Assembly: GCF_001661345.1 (NCBI RefSeq)
Contig: NW_017962934.1
Span: forward strand, 166,509 to 230,508
From: Ascoidea rubescens DSM 1968
Lineage: Eukaryota; Ascomycota; Saccharomycetes; Ascoideales; Ascoideaceae
DNA: 64,000 nt
Reading direction: 5' to 3'
Part shown: positions 46,007 to 55,893 of the stretch, piece after piece
Position numbering within the stretch: position 1 is the stretch's first letter
Layout of the letters: the number at the start of each line of letters is the position of its first letter
Notes under the pieces: generated by a model
Seen by the model: only the letters and a program-made list of their open reading frames with translations
What the model was told of the DNA's origin: nothing
The model's database searches: none
Position numbers and translations under genes: made by a program

Positions 46007-46120
46007 TGGATGTTACTTGCTAAATGTTGAAAGTAACCGGCTTTTGATAAACGAGGAACACATACCCACCAATCGACATTCAATCACCAGAGTCTCCAGC
46101 CCAATTGATGTCTGTGTATG

Positions 46121-46767
46121 CTAGTAAATGAACTGATGAAACAGCTTTGAGTTCAAATAACTCAACCCCTTTTTAGGCCAGCTTAAATCAAATGTGAATG
46201 TTGAACTAGGATATTGATATGGTAACCCAACAGGAAAAAATGTATCAATCCCTAAGCAATTCGCAGAGGAGACCATCCATCCCAAAATTGATCTGCAAAG
46301 TGATGATTCATCATCAACTACTTCAAAAACATATATTTCTAGCGTCTTGTGAGAAGTCATCATCACCGTTGTAGCCTGTAAATCAGTCTCATCCATTAAT
46401 GAATGTTGAACTGATTCAGTGTCGTAGGTCTCCATGGAGAGCCAAATTCCGTCGTTACTTTCAGCGCCAATATGGCTAGGACATCCACTCATAATTACTC
46501 CAAGATATTTCACTTTGAACAATGAAGACAAATATGATTTAACCTGCTTGAGCAGTGCAAATGAGATCCGGTAATAATGAAGTCTTCTCCATATACACCA
46601 GGCATGCAGTGGGGTTTGTTTTTCGAAGGAATAACACTCCATGATCTGCTGCACTTCTTTGCCACCCAAACCATTGGCGAGTATGAATCATCTTGTTGTG
46701 TCAACACGAAGGAATATCTCTCAGTCAATAGAATGATATGTGACAGTTCCAAACCTTCAGAAGCCAC
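46121..46767 (-). pseudogene. Ty1/copia reverse transcriptase and RNase H start (C12)
   Basis: The stretch 46767-46510 contains GVYGEDFIITGSHLHCSSRL (the catalytic YVDD region, degraded to YGED) followed by HCSKVKYLG. The overlapping 182-codon stretch at 46669-46121, the longest in the window, continues SLFKVKYLGVIMSG, then IWLSMETYDTESV, TTVMMTSHKTLE and SLCRSILGWMVSSANCLGID. This matches F.VKDLG, I.L.Q..Y, TP...... and YR...G.L.YLA...RPDI. Two frames overlap, so a shift lies near 46.6 kb. Confidence 0.85.
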
Positions 46768-46774
46768 TCAGCAA

Positions 46775-47580
46775 TAATATCTGCAGAAGATTTTTTCTTG
46801 TATACTTCACCGTCGGTATCACTATGAAGAGAACAGTTGTCACATCCATTAATTAATTCTTGAATGATTGTGTTTCATCAACAACAAAAGAGTCTGCAAC
46901 ACTAGCATACGAAATTACAGGTCAAATGATTGAGAATGATCAATACTTTCAACCTGAAAATTGCATTGAGAGACTAGTCCGGTTTTATCTTCAATAATAG
47001 TTAAAGCCACCCTTTTTGTACACAATCAGTGACACCAAACCAGTGATTCAGCAGGAAATGTATCACTCAAGAAATGAAAACGGTTGTCAAGCACTGCCAA
47101 AATCTTTGATTGACACCCATATTCGCAGACTGTGTCTGCAGGCGTTTGATTAGCAGTAGAAACTGCAATGAGAGCAGTCGTCAAATATTGTTGGAGAAGA
47201 CCTGTTTTCAACGTTATTTATCGAGTCATTTGCAAAGTATTTGAGCACCGTTTCAAAGTTATCAAAATTTTCTCAACAAACTGCTTTTGGCTCCAGGATC
47301 CTCTACTTTACAGGATTCAGCACCAGTTTTATCATTAGCAACTTGATCATTATCATCAGTGAAAGTAACTGATTCTTTTGAACTCTAACTAATGTTTTCT
47401 TCCCAAATACGCACTTGATCATCCTAGCTGATGCTAAGATATTAATTTACTTTTTGGCAGTATTATTGATATAACGTTTCAAACAAACGCAGTTGTGTTT
47501 TTATTTTCATTAATGGCAGTACAGTTATCCTCTTCCTATCACCAGCATCAATAGGTGTAACTTCATTGGTCGATGGAATT
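46775..47580 (-). other. RT N-terminus and linker of C12, poorly readable
   Basis: A piece before 47030 (minus) reads ALTIIEDKTGLVSQCNF, like the K....G.....+LV stretch of RT. The stretch 47211-47026 has no decisive motif. The remainder is Asp/Ser-rich and may be the integrase-RT linker. Confidence 0.35.
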
Positions 47581-47586
47581 GCTGCT

Positions 47587-47808
47587 CTAGTTAGACAAGA
47601 AAAAAGATTTTAAACAGAGACTGCGTTTATTTAAAGCGACAAGATCAACTCCCAACAACACCACGGTTAAACAGAATCGCACTCTGCATCTATTTCTACT
47701 AGTTTCGTAGCCAACAAAAACAGAGGGAAGACAGGCATCACCTGACTTGTGTCCCCTGACTCTTTTGGACTTCTTGGATTGAACAGCGCATCCCAACATC
47801 TTCCACAT
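47587..47808 (-). pseudogene. Ty1/copia integrase C-terminal region (C12)
   Basis: The 73-codon stretch reads MLGCAVQSKKSKRVRGHKSG, then PSVFVGYETSRNRCRVRF. It matches FGC.A+V......R.K..H+S..C+FVGY....K.YR+, the copia integrase tail. It lies upstream of C12 RT on the same strand. Confidence 0.75.
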
Positions 47809-47819
47809 GGCAGAAGTTA

Positions 47820-48950
47820 ATTATCGTCCGTGTAATATTGATAAAGCTGTAGAGAGCCGAGTGCCAAGTCTGATGGAAATGAAGCTCATCAACGCCACTT
47901 CACGCATCACAGCATGAATACACAAGCAATCACCAACATAAACTCTAACTTTCATTGTGCTGGCAGTTGACCCGATCGTTCTTTTCAATGTTCAACGACT
48001 ATACACTGATGCGACTCATAAGGACCTGACATTAATTTCTTGAATTCATTTGATTACGAAAGTTCTCACACCGCATTCGATGCAAACTCGTTACGGCGTA
48101 AGACAGCATCAGCTGCTAAATCCAATAATCGGCAATACAATTTAATATAATATATCAACGTGGGAACCGCAAACGATTTAGTGGCAATTGCTGCAACATC
48201 CAGCTATTTGTTGTAGTTATCAACAACTGAGTGAACATAACGACTTCTATCAGCACCAACAACTGGCATTGAGCCAGCAATATCTGGAAAATGATTACCA
48301 AGAGCAGCGGTGGCCAATTTTATGGACGACGAATCAAAATTGTTGGCCCATTTCTTTTGTGAGACGACTCACAAAATGAAGTACCAGCAACAGAACTCCA
48401 GTAGATTATGGTTCTATCGCGTTAAACTGAGTTAGCCGCATGACTGAATCGGTTAGACTAATTTGTTGTCATTAACGGCTGACCAGTTCGCCAACTGGAC
48501 ATTGAAATAATCGTGAAACTGCACTCTCGCCAGCGAATGCTCCTTTAACACTCCAGAAATATCTTCAAATCAGATCCGGGCATTCTTAGATCTAGCAGAT
48601 GAGATGTCAATCAAATTTGAGCCATGAAGAGAGTGACGTACAGTTTCCAATGATCAACCATTCAGAAGCATCTCAGATGCAATACAATTTACATAAACTG
48701 ATTTGCCACCATCATCAGCAATCTGACCTCATTGAGGAGTTGAGTCGCTGCACCAATCAATGATACCACAAATCTGTTGGGAAGCCCCAGAAGCAAAATA
48801 TTACCGTTTGGAATTCGACAATCACTTGCCGATTGTTGCAACTTTTGGCAACAAAAGCTTCTAATTCGATTTTACTTTGGCTTTTGATCTGTTGCGTACC
48901 AACAGAGACTGGCGCCGTTGAGCCGGAACTACTAGTAAACTCCCTATCAT
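47820..48950 (-). other. Protease and integrase core of C12, not readable
   Basis: Order places protease, pre-integrase and the integrase catalytic core of C12 here. I could not read the diagnostic motifs. A short plus-strand open stretch at 48188-48379 is Gln/His-rich and probably a shadow. Confidence 0.3.
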
Positions 48951-48959
48951 CATATTTAC

Positions 48960-49330
48960 TGCCAAAACCATTCCATTAATAAATATAATGTTGTGCGTAC
49001 CGCAAACTGACAAAGTACAGTGTCAGCGAAGGGAGTGTCCCACGCGGACGCAGCAGAGAAGATCGCAGCAACTCGATCGGTATTGTACACCTTCACAATT
49101 TTGAAATGGAATCAATAGAACAGATTCGTGTAAGTCTCGCTCTTCGCGGAAGGCAATGACTTCGTGATAGTCATTGCAGCGTCACCACCAATTGTATTGT
49201 GAATCGGCTGCATGTTGAGAAATACTTCGCGGGGATACCACTCATTGTTCAGCACTTTCTTTGACTCACCAGGCGCAGTTTACCAGTAACCGACGATTGG
49301 CAGAATGCATCTAATGGGCATTACTTTCTT
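48960..49330 (-). pseudogene. Ty1/copia gag fragment (C12)
   Basis: The minus strand reads NTDRVAAIFSAASAWDTPFA and DTVLCQFAV at about 49090-49005. This is the same gag motif as C7 and C11. Upstream pieces (PREVFLNMQPIHNTIGGDAA) continue to about 49240. At nucleotide level 49048-49073 and 28975-29000 share a run reading gcagcagagaagatcgcagc, with two differences. The gag of C13 starts head-to-head only about 0.3 kb away. Confidence 0.6.
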
Positions 49331-49334
49331 TGAG

Positions 49335-49555
49335 TCAACTTCTCTGCAAGAATCACTAACTCATGGACTTCACCTGAAACTTCCGGACCACGTTGATCAG
49401 CTTCGAAATTCACAATCGACGCTTGTGGTAACTTTCACGGACGTCTACAAATGCCCTTCGGTGGCTGTCACCAGTCAGCTTCCTTGACCTACTGTAATCC
49501 AGCCCACCTCTCAATTAAAGGTCTGGTGACGTTCTTTTTCTTTTTTTGTTCAATA
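49335..49555. other. Junction of head-to-head fragments C12 and C13
   Basis: This is a short interval between two divergent gag regions. Small open stretches occur, but I recognise no LTR and no coding motif. Confidence 0.4.
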
Positions 49556-49559
49556 CCGT

Positions 49560-50220
49560 TTGGCACCGAAGCTAATTATTATGCATTATCAACAACAAGA
49601 TACCAGCAAAATGGTAGGTGTACGGTGGCAAGAATTACAGAAACTAATCCATGCTCCAATCGGTTTTATCTCAGCTTCGGTCATAATTTTGATAGCTGTA
49701 AGACTTGGGAACTTGGTTAATGACATCATCAATGGCATTGATACTCCTGCTCATGATGGTGATTCACACAAAGAAAATAATGGCTTTGATTCGATTTGCC
49801 AGTTGTTCGATAAAGCCAAATTGCTTTCCACCTTGCGGGAAGAAGTCCTAAAGAGTGGAAGTATGGCCTTCAAGCCCAAATTGTTTTGGAGAGCCATTCT
49901 GATGCCACTAGTGATGACCCTGCTATTACTGTTACTAGGACACTTATTCCTGCTGAGTGGCGATATACATTGGCGCATAAATGTGACATCAATACTGTCT
50001 TAACAATTTATGTGTAGTATTCTCAGGATTGACATCGGTTATCCAGTTGAGCCTACTTTCTACGCTGCTTGAGATTTGACCACCACCCTCGTTGCAAATA
50101 ATCTCACACAACTAACAGTCCCTCATAAATATGCAATTACTGATAAAACGGATTTGGCCAATCATTATGCGGATAATGCATTTGCTAGCTGCTCTGATTG
50201 AACAGCATCAATTTTTTTTG
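49560..50220 (+). pseudogene. Ty1/copia gag fragment (C13)
   Basis: A 147-codon open stretch at 49560-50003 begins MHYQQQDTSKMVGVRWQELQ after a methionine. Its middle (DSICQLFDKAKLLSTLREEV) could be gag helices in part. After a shift, 50090-50200 reads VANNLTQLTVPHKYAITDKT and DLANHYADNAFAS. This lines up with ALTQLTAPPKRAFADGTDLE and RYVGDDAFERR in C11. That match fixes it as gag of the same broad family. Confidence 0.6.
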
Positions 50221-50229
50221 GCAAGAAGT

Positions 50230-50570
50230 AATTCAAAATGACAAACAAAGAAGTAACGCATGCTATCGTTGAGCCGAGAATGTCTTTTGATTGCTGAGTA
50301 CTTGTCGTCACCACCAGATTCGGTAGATCATTGGATTCTGCCAACTTTTCTGCTGCTGTCGCAGATCAGGACGACTTCAATTATTATCAACCACCGGTTT
50401 TCTTAGCCGTTTAATATGTCGCTCATGGACATGTTCAGTTCCAAACAACTGATTCTCGACTTTGATGGGTTCTATTATTTTTGTGCCAACGCAGAATGGT
50501 TGACGATCGAAGTTCTCAGATACGGCTGATTGGGGCCTTGGATGAGCTATCTGGAATGTAAGAAGGATCG
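50230..50570 (+). other. Protease interval of C13, uncertain
   Basis: Pieces such as EPRMSFDC, a stop, VLVVTTRFGRS could be the protease lead WVLDSGAT, degraded. Nothing decisive is seen. Confidence 0.3.
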
Positions 50571-50575
50571 GCACT

Positions 50576-50840
50576 GTGATTCCCGTTCATGAACGACAGT
50601 CAGAAAGTAGTGATTATGCTCCCCATTGTAAGACGTTAATTTTGATTGAAGCTGCAACACTTAACGGCGACGGGTATTCCGTTAAGGATGATTCAGTTCA
50701 CTTCAATGAAAGATTAGCTACTAAAAGAGGAACTTCAAAACTATATGAAAGTCTTGTCGCAGAATCTCCTGCCGCCTTAAGTACTATTAATTGGCATGAA
50801 CGATTCGGTGATTGAGGTGAATCCGTCGTAGTAAAGGAAG
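50576..50840 (+). pseudogene. Ty1/copia pre-integrase fragment (C13)
   Basis: An 80-codon open stretch ends SPAALSTINWHERFGD. This matches the LWH.R.GH motif of the copia pre-integrase domain, preceded by the usual variable segment (AATLNGDGYSVKDDSVHFNE). After the stop, GESVVVKEANI continues like the H...ES+..L...N segment. It sits 120 bp before the integrase core. Confidence 0.7.
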
Positions 50841-50959
50841 CCAATATCTAAGGCATTTCCACCTGCTGCAGAGATAAGATATGTTTTTTGTCACAAAAGA
50901 CAGTCGACCAAAATTATAAATATATTGATTTGATAGCAGGCCTCCGCTGCTCGTAGGTG

Positions 50960-51410
50960 ATTTCATAATGAATTTGCTGGGGCAATTCCAGTTGACCCCG
51001 CAAATAAATTAATTAGATTTTCATCAGTGATGATAGACACCGAATCCATGTCGGTGTCGCTCTAATTACAACACCATCGTCCGCTGTTGCCAAGGTGGTT
51101 CGGTAAATTAGTGGGAGCTATTGGAAATAGTGTAGCACGGCATATCCTGATCGAGTTGTTGACCATTGTGCATGCAGGCTGTTCAAACCGTGTTGACAAG
51201 TTGAAGCGACCGACAGTCGAATGTAGGAACTAGTGAGTCCCATCACAGTTAGGCTTCGCAACAATGGCAAAAAGGATTCGAAGTGCGTGGTACGACATTG
51301 TCAATCGATGACCATTTTGTTGACGATTTCCGGAAAATGGCAGTGAAATATGCAATGGCTTTCATCAACGTGAATCTCCTTGATTTAAAGTATGATTTCA
51401 CAACATTGTA
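50960..51410 (+). pseudogene. Ty1/copia integrase core (C13)
   Basis: At 50965-51065 the frame reads NEFAGAIPVDPANKLIRFSS and VMIDTESMSVSL. It matches D..GPI.........F....D..S....V.L, with the first aspartate present. At about 51263-51400 the frame reads KRIRSAWYDIVNR, and after a stop ENGSEICNGFHQRESP, matching +.+RSD.GTE..N.......GI......S. The second catalytic aspartate is lost (RSA). Confidence 0.7.
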
Positions 51411-51593
51411 CTTGTCATTTTATGGAAAGAAATCAAGTGCTTCTACGATGCATCAGCGTTCATGTGCTGCAACAGCAATCAATTCTGAAGCGGCGAGGCA
51501 AAATAGGCTTGGTTATTGAAGTCTATTTTTCGATTCTGTGTTCAACGTCCTGAGCCGAACGCAGTACAAATTGCACTACTTACATGACAGCCG

Positions 51594-51959
51594 TTGTTTT
51601 GGCGGTTCCTAGTGTCAGCTGAAAAGAGCCCAATTTCCGTTAAAAGTTTGAACTTGAGCTGCATCATACGGACATTGCTACTCGCCGCAGAAGTAGCTTA
51701 TACTGCCGCTGGCCTTTCTAAGAGTAACATGTCGGCTGCTACCAACTGCTGCGACACGGCCGGCACAGTTGCCCTAGACAATATTTCAAAGGGCTACTCT
51801 TCAAAAAATGATAATAAAAATATTGTTCTATTAACAGCAAATTCATTCCAAAAAATCAGTTGTACTATTGATAGTATAAGTGATGCCACAAATTTCAACG
51901 CTTGCTTTTACTCTGATTTTAGTCAATATGCCGCAATTAAAGCGATAGAACACGATTAA
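51594..51959 (+). pseudogene. Probable integrase-RT linker of C13
   Basis: A 121-codon open stretch is rich in Ala, Asn, Ser and Asp (GLSKSNMSAATNCCDTAGTV, SKGYSSKNDNKNIVLLTANS), with no transmembrane or enzyme motif. Its position between C13 integrase and RT fits the variable linker. It could equally be an unrelated remnant. It is one of the longer uninterrupted frames in the window. Confidence 0.4.
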
Positions 51960-52292
51960 CTTGAATTCATCGCCAATGGATCTCAACGGTGCGCATCCAG
52001 TTAAGAAATTGGTACTATCAGACGACCGCTATGAGATATATGCCCTCGGACATGAATGCCGCTACTACGGTTAATCGGAAACATGCGACACATTAAACAA
52101 AATGCGATCTCAACCAAAATCGTTTGAATGGACTAAGAAATGCTAAAACAGATGGTTGAACTGCTGTCTTGTAAAGCAGTTAACGGGTTCTTGTTGACTG
52201 ATCCAGCTTTCTTCAGCAGCAGCCGTGGTGGTTGAGCGTAAGTAGTTGGTCAATGATTAATTGACTTAATCCTACTAATCATAATTGACCAT

Positions 52293-52556
52293 TTGAGGCC
52301 GAAAGTAGATCAAAAATTGCAAGACAACCTATTGGATCGTGCGGCATCACAATCCATTATCATGATTAACTGTAAAGCTACCATGCATCATTTGATGGAT
52401 TTTGACGCTGCGCCTCACAGGATTGAAATGGCTGTACTTGCTGACTGTGAAAAATGGAAAATCGGAACAAGCTCTCTTAATGATTTTAAAGATTCAAACT
52501 GTTCACTTCTATTTCGCAACATGTGCATATTAGCAGGTTTAAGCATTTGCCTTTGA
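52293..52556 (+). pseudogene. Ty1/copia RT entry fragment (C13)
   Basis: The 87-codon stretch includes AAPHRIEMAVLADCEKWKIG and SSLNDFKDSNC, like the copia RT lead-in P.....A+..D...W..A...EL..L.....W. The catalytic YVDD and RNase H of C13 are not readable downstream. Confidence 0.5.
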
Positions 52557-52559
52557 TTT

Positions 52560-53560
52560 TCGTCGCCTGATGAGTTTGCTTATCATCCTGTTAGTCCAGC
52601 AATCAGCTGTGCTCCTAAACGATATAGGTTTAATAATTTTTTTGGCGAATCCTCTCATTCTGAAATGTAGTTGAACACACTGCACATTAGCTGATTGCTC
52701 ACATTGCAACATCACTGCTGATGAATAAGTAGTTCTCCTCAATATGATGTATTTTGCTGTAGCTAAAGCAGTAGAATCAGTCAGGATCTATGAGTGGATA
52801 GTGGATCTACAGTTGGAAGACAATCATCGAGCGCTTCAAGTTAAGCAAAAAATGATTAACCTATTCATGCTTTGTCCTATATCTCAGTAATCTTGCAGAG
52901 GCGCTACTCACTATTTGAATCGTATCTCATTAGAGTGAGAGCTGCTTCTTCGTGGAAATCGATAACGTGGACATCTTGTTTCGGTGACTGGATTCACTCG
53001 ATGTCCTGCAGCGCCATGCAAGAGCCCCTTAGCTTCTTCTAATTGAATTGAAGCGTTCGTCAGCTCAAAGTGATGTTTTGCTTCATAGTGACCGCCGTTA
53101 TCATTTCAATGAGCACAAAAGCTGGCGTTCATCTGGAGCAAGCCGTTCACAAGCGCAACCCAATTGGTCATAACATGGTTTTCAGTACTCCAGTCTTAGA
53201 TACGTGGGCCTGCAAGACGCTGCCGTCAGTGGTCCGAGTATTTGTGAAACTGACTATTTTGAACAGCGTTTCCCGGTCAGCAGCGATGTGATTCAAATGC
53301 AGGATATCAAATCAAATAGTGAAATCTTTGAAATACCAGCTACTTATTGACATAGGGACTGTGCTATCTGCAACGCTAACCAATGCCGTAGTTGCCGAAC
53401 CTCAACCATATTTCAATCAGGCATATTTCTTAACATGGTAAGGTTTCGTTAGTTTAACTGTTGGAAAAATTGATACTAAAAGAAATGTTACTGACAAGCT
53501 GACAGAAACGCTGAGCGATCCAGTGATGAAATTTCTCAATGAATTGCTTCAATGATCGAG
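52560..53560 (+). other. Expected RT and RNase H of C13, not readable
   Basis: Open pieces at 53070-53291 have no motif I can name. By order this should be RT and RNase H, so C13 is either very decayed or deleted here. Confidence 0.3.
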
Positions 53561-53564
53561 TTGT

Positions 53565-53830
53565 TTACATTTTTGGTTTTGTTGTTCGTGTTAGTTTTGA
53601 TGTTTACCTTGTTTTCGAATTTGTCTGCTTATTTTGGGTTGTTTCCTTTTTTCCTTGTTACAGTTGTTGCGAATCCTTGAAACAATATTGGGGTGAAGAG
53701 GTATAGATGATAGAAGAACGTAGAGGAGTTGGCCAGCCCCTTGTAATGGAAACTGGGTTTGATTTCGGACTGTGCTGAGAGGTATCAAGTATAATAAACC
53801 ATGTGATGGTATGTAGATATTCCGATGGGT
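53565..53830 (+). repeat. LTR-like block after C13
   Basis: The block is T-rich and non-coding. It includes tttgtctgcttattttgg, similar in style to ttatctgcttattatcag in the block after C10. A TATA-like run (tataataaacc) lies at about 53790. The piece 53711-53750 resembles 44871-44910. It may be the 3' LTR of C13 or a solo LTR. Its ends are unknown. Confidence 0.4.
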
Positions 53831-53884
53831 AGGAGGAACTTAAAAAACCAGTGATGCTTTTCAGGTTTCATTTCATTTCATATA

Positions 53885-54256
53885 TTGTTTACTCGACATT
53901 TAATCTTGGAAACAGCAGAGCATCTTCATGGTTTTGCAGCAGCAGAAGCAACTCAGATGAAATTTTACCATGTTTTGGTGTTCAACACGATTTGCATACG
54001 TAAGGGACGTTCCTCAGTGTCTTCTAATTCAGTAGTTAAATTCAACTGCTTCACCACCCTCCATTTGGGAAGCGGGAATCATTTTCAGCATGGTTTTATG
54101 TATTCCCCTACTATCAATTGTGCTATCTTTGAATATTCGGTCGTGTTTTTTTCAAAGCGTATCAGTTTGACAATTGCGAAGGATCGTCGTGGGCAGGTTG
54201 ACACCAACGATTGTTTTGCTTGTGTTCTGCATTCAAATTTCGGTTTTCTCAAGTAA
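53885..54256 (+). other. Unidentified 123-codon open stretch
   Basis: Open from 53885 to a stop at 54254-54256, starting MFTRHLILETAEHLHGFAAA. It contains three or four cysteines (for example NDCFACVLHSNFG near the end) and several hydrophobic runs. No domain is recognised, and there is no good splice or neighbour context. It follows an LTR-like block. It could be a remnant gene or chance. Confidence 0.3.
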
Positions 54257-55722
54257 GGTTGTAGAATCCTAGTTTAGAAATCGCATTTGTAGCATTGGAG
54301 GAAATTCATGTTTTTTAATTAGGTTAGCAAAAACGTTACTTTAGGTTTTTTTTCGTACGTTGCTTTTTAACTGATAGATAATCGGTGGAGCGATACAGTG
54401 AATCAAAATTATGTGTGACATATTTATTTTATCACCTGTGGTTGGTATTTCCGTAAGCAGAATTGGGCATTCGCCCTATCAGAAGAATTCCATTTTTATT
54501 CTCTGTCAAAAACTTTTCTTGACAAATTTCTGTGTAGTAGTTGATCGTAGTTGGTCTTAAAGTCTAGATTGACAACTAGTTAGCATCGCATTTCAATTAC
54601 CAGCAAATCCGCATTTTCAAAGGACTGTCTTGAAGGAATGAATGGCATTGCTGGTGGACATCGAAGAGACGGTGAAAAAAAACCGGTTGTTCTTGAAACC
54701 TAAATTTGAAAGCAGCCAATTGTCGTCCAGTTGGTTGTGCTAAACTTAAAGATATCTATATGGAAAGCTTCCGTTTAGAATAAAGAATTGATAGTTCTGG
54801 ACAGGTTCATAACTGTGGTAGACATGTTTCATGAGATAAAATGTTATAAATTTTTAATGGTAGTGGGCAATGAAGAGGTTCTGCATTGTTCACAACATAC
54901 TCTCTTTTTTAATGATTGCAACTAAAAGCATTTAAAATATGGGAAGTCCATGAGTTAAAGCAGTTCAATTGACCAAATTTGTTAATGATGTAAATATGAC
55001 AAATGATTATAGAAAAGCACCCCGATTAGCAGATTGAAAATTCATTGGACATTTATTGAATTTATTTAAATGAATTTTGCTGATTCATGTTTCTTAACCC
55101 TCTAAATATATCGTAAATACCTAATGGTTTGTCACTTCCTGATGTGAGCGCTCTTATTATTAAGCTTTTATTGAAGTTAGTGATATTGGTTTAATTGGCT
55201 TACCTAGATTATTTTTTCCAAAGTATAAAACTGATTGCTTTTCAGAAAATTTGAAGCTCTTCTTTCACTAATTCTATTGGAAAATTATGCAGTAACTGAT
55301 CCAGCTTTTGAATTCCGTTATTTTTAATTCTCGTTAGAATTTGACACATCGTTCCCGATGTAGAATATTTTCTTGGTAGAAGTAAAGGTTTGAGTACATT
55401 GGTTGAATATTGTGCTATAATCGAACAAAGGACTTCAGTATTAGAAAATGGTGTTTATTTCAGAAATTCATGGAAATAACAAAGGATAGATTGCCACATC
55501 TACAGCATTGACATCCAGTGCCTAAAAGTTCTATGCAACACAAACGTAATTTCATTACACCAATTACAAATGAATATTAATTCATGAAAAAGAATCTTTA
55601 GTAATGCTGATGGTAATTCCAAAGCCGTAATATTGGTTTTAAAATCGGCAAATGCTTCGATGGTTTTGACCACAAAGGTCTTGTCCATTAAAGTCTAACC
55701 CACAATTTCTAACAGTAAATTT

Positions 55723-55893
55723 GATGGAAGCTTTAATGCACCGTCCGCCATCCCTGGTCATGGTAAACAAGGTGAGGTGCCTCCACTAATTGACAGAACA
55801 TAAGCCGCCAGATTAACCCTTGCTGCTGTTCAATCTATTGAAAACAAAACAGATCTCTTGTCGGTTCTAAGAGTTAATATTGATTTATATTAA
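55723..55893 (+). pseudogene. Short unidentified coding-like fragment
   Basis: Fifty-six codons with one internal stop read DGSFNAPSAIPGHGKQGEVP, then PLIDRT, a stop and AARLTLAAVQSIENKTDLLS before a stop. Its balanced composition suggests former coding. No family is recognised, and no continuation is seen on either side. Confidence 0.25.
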
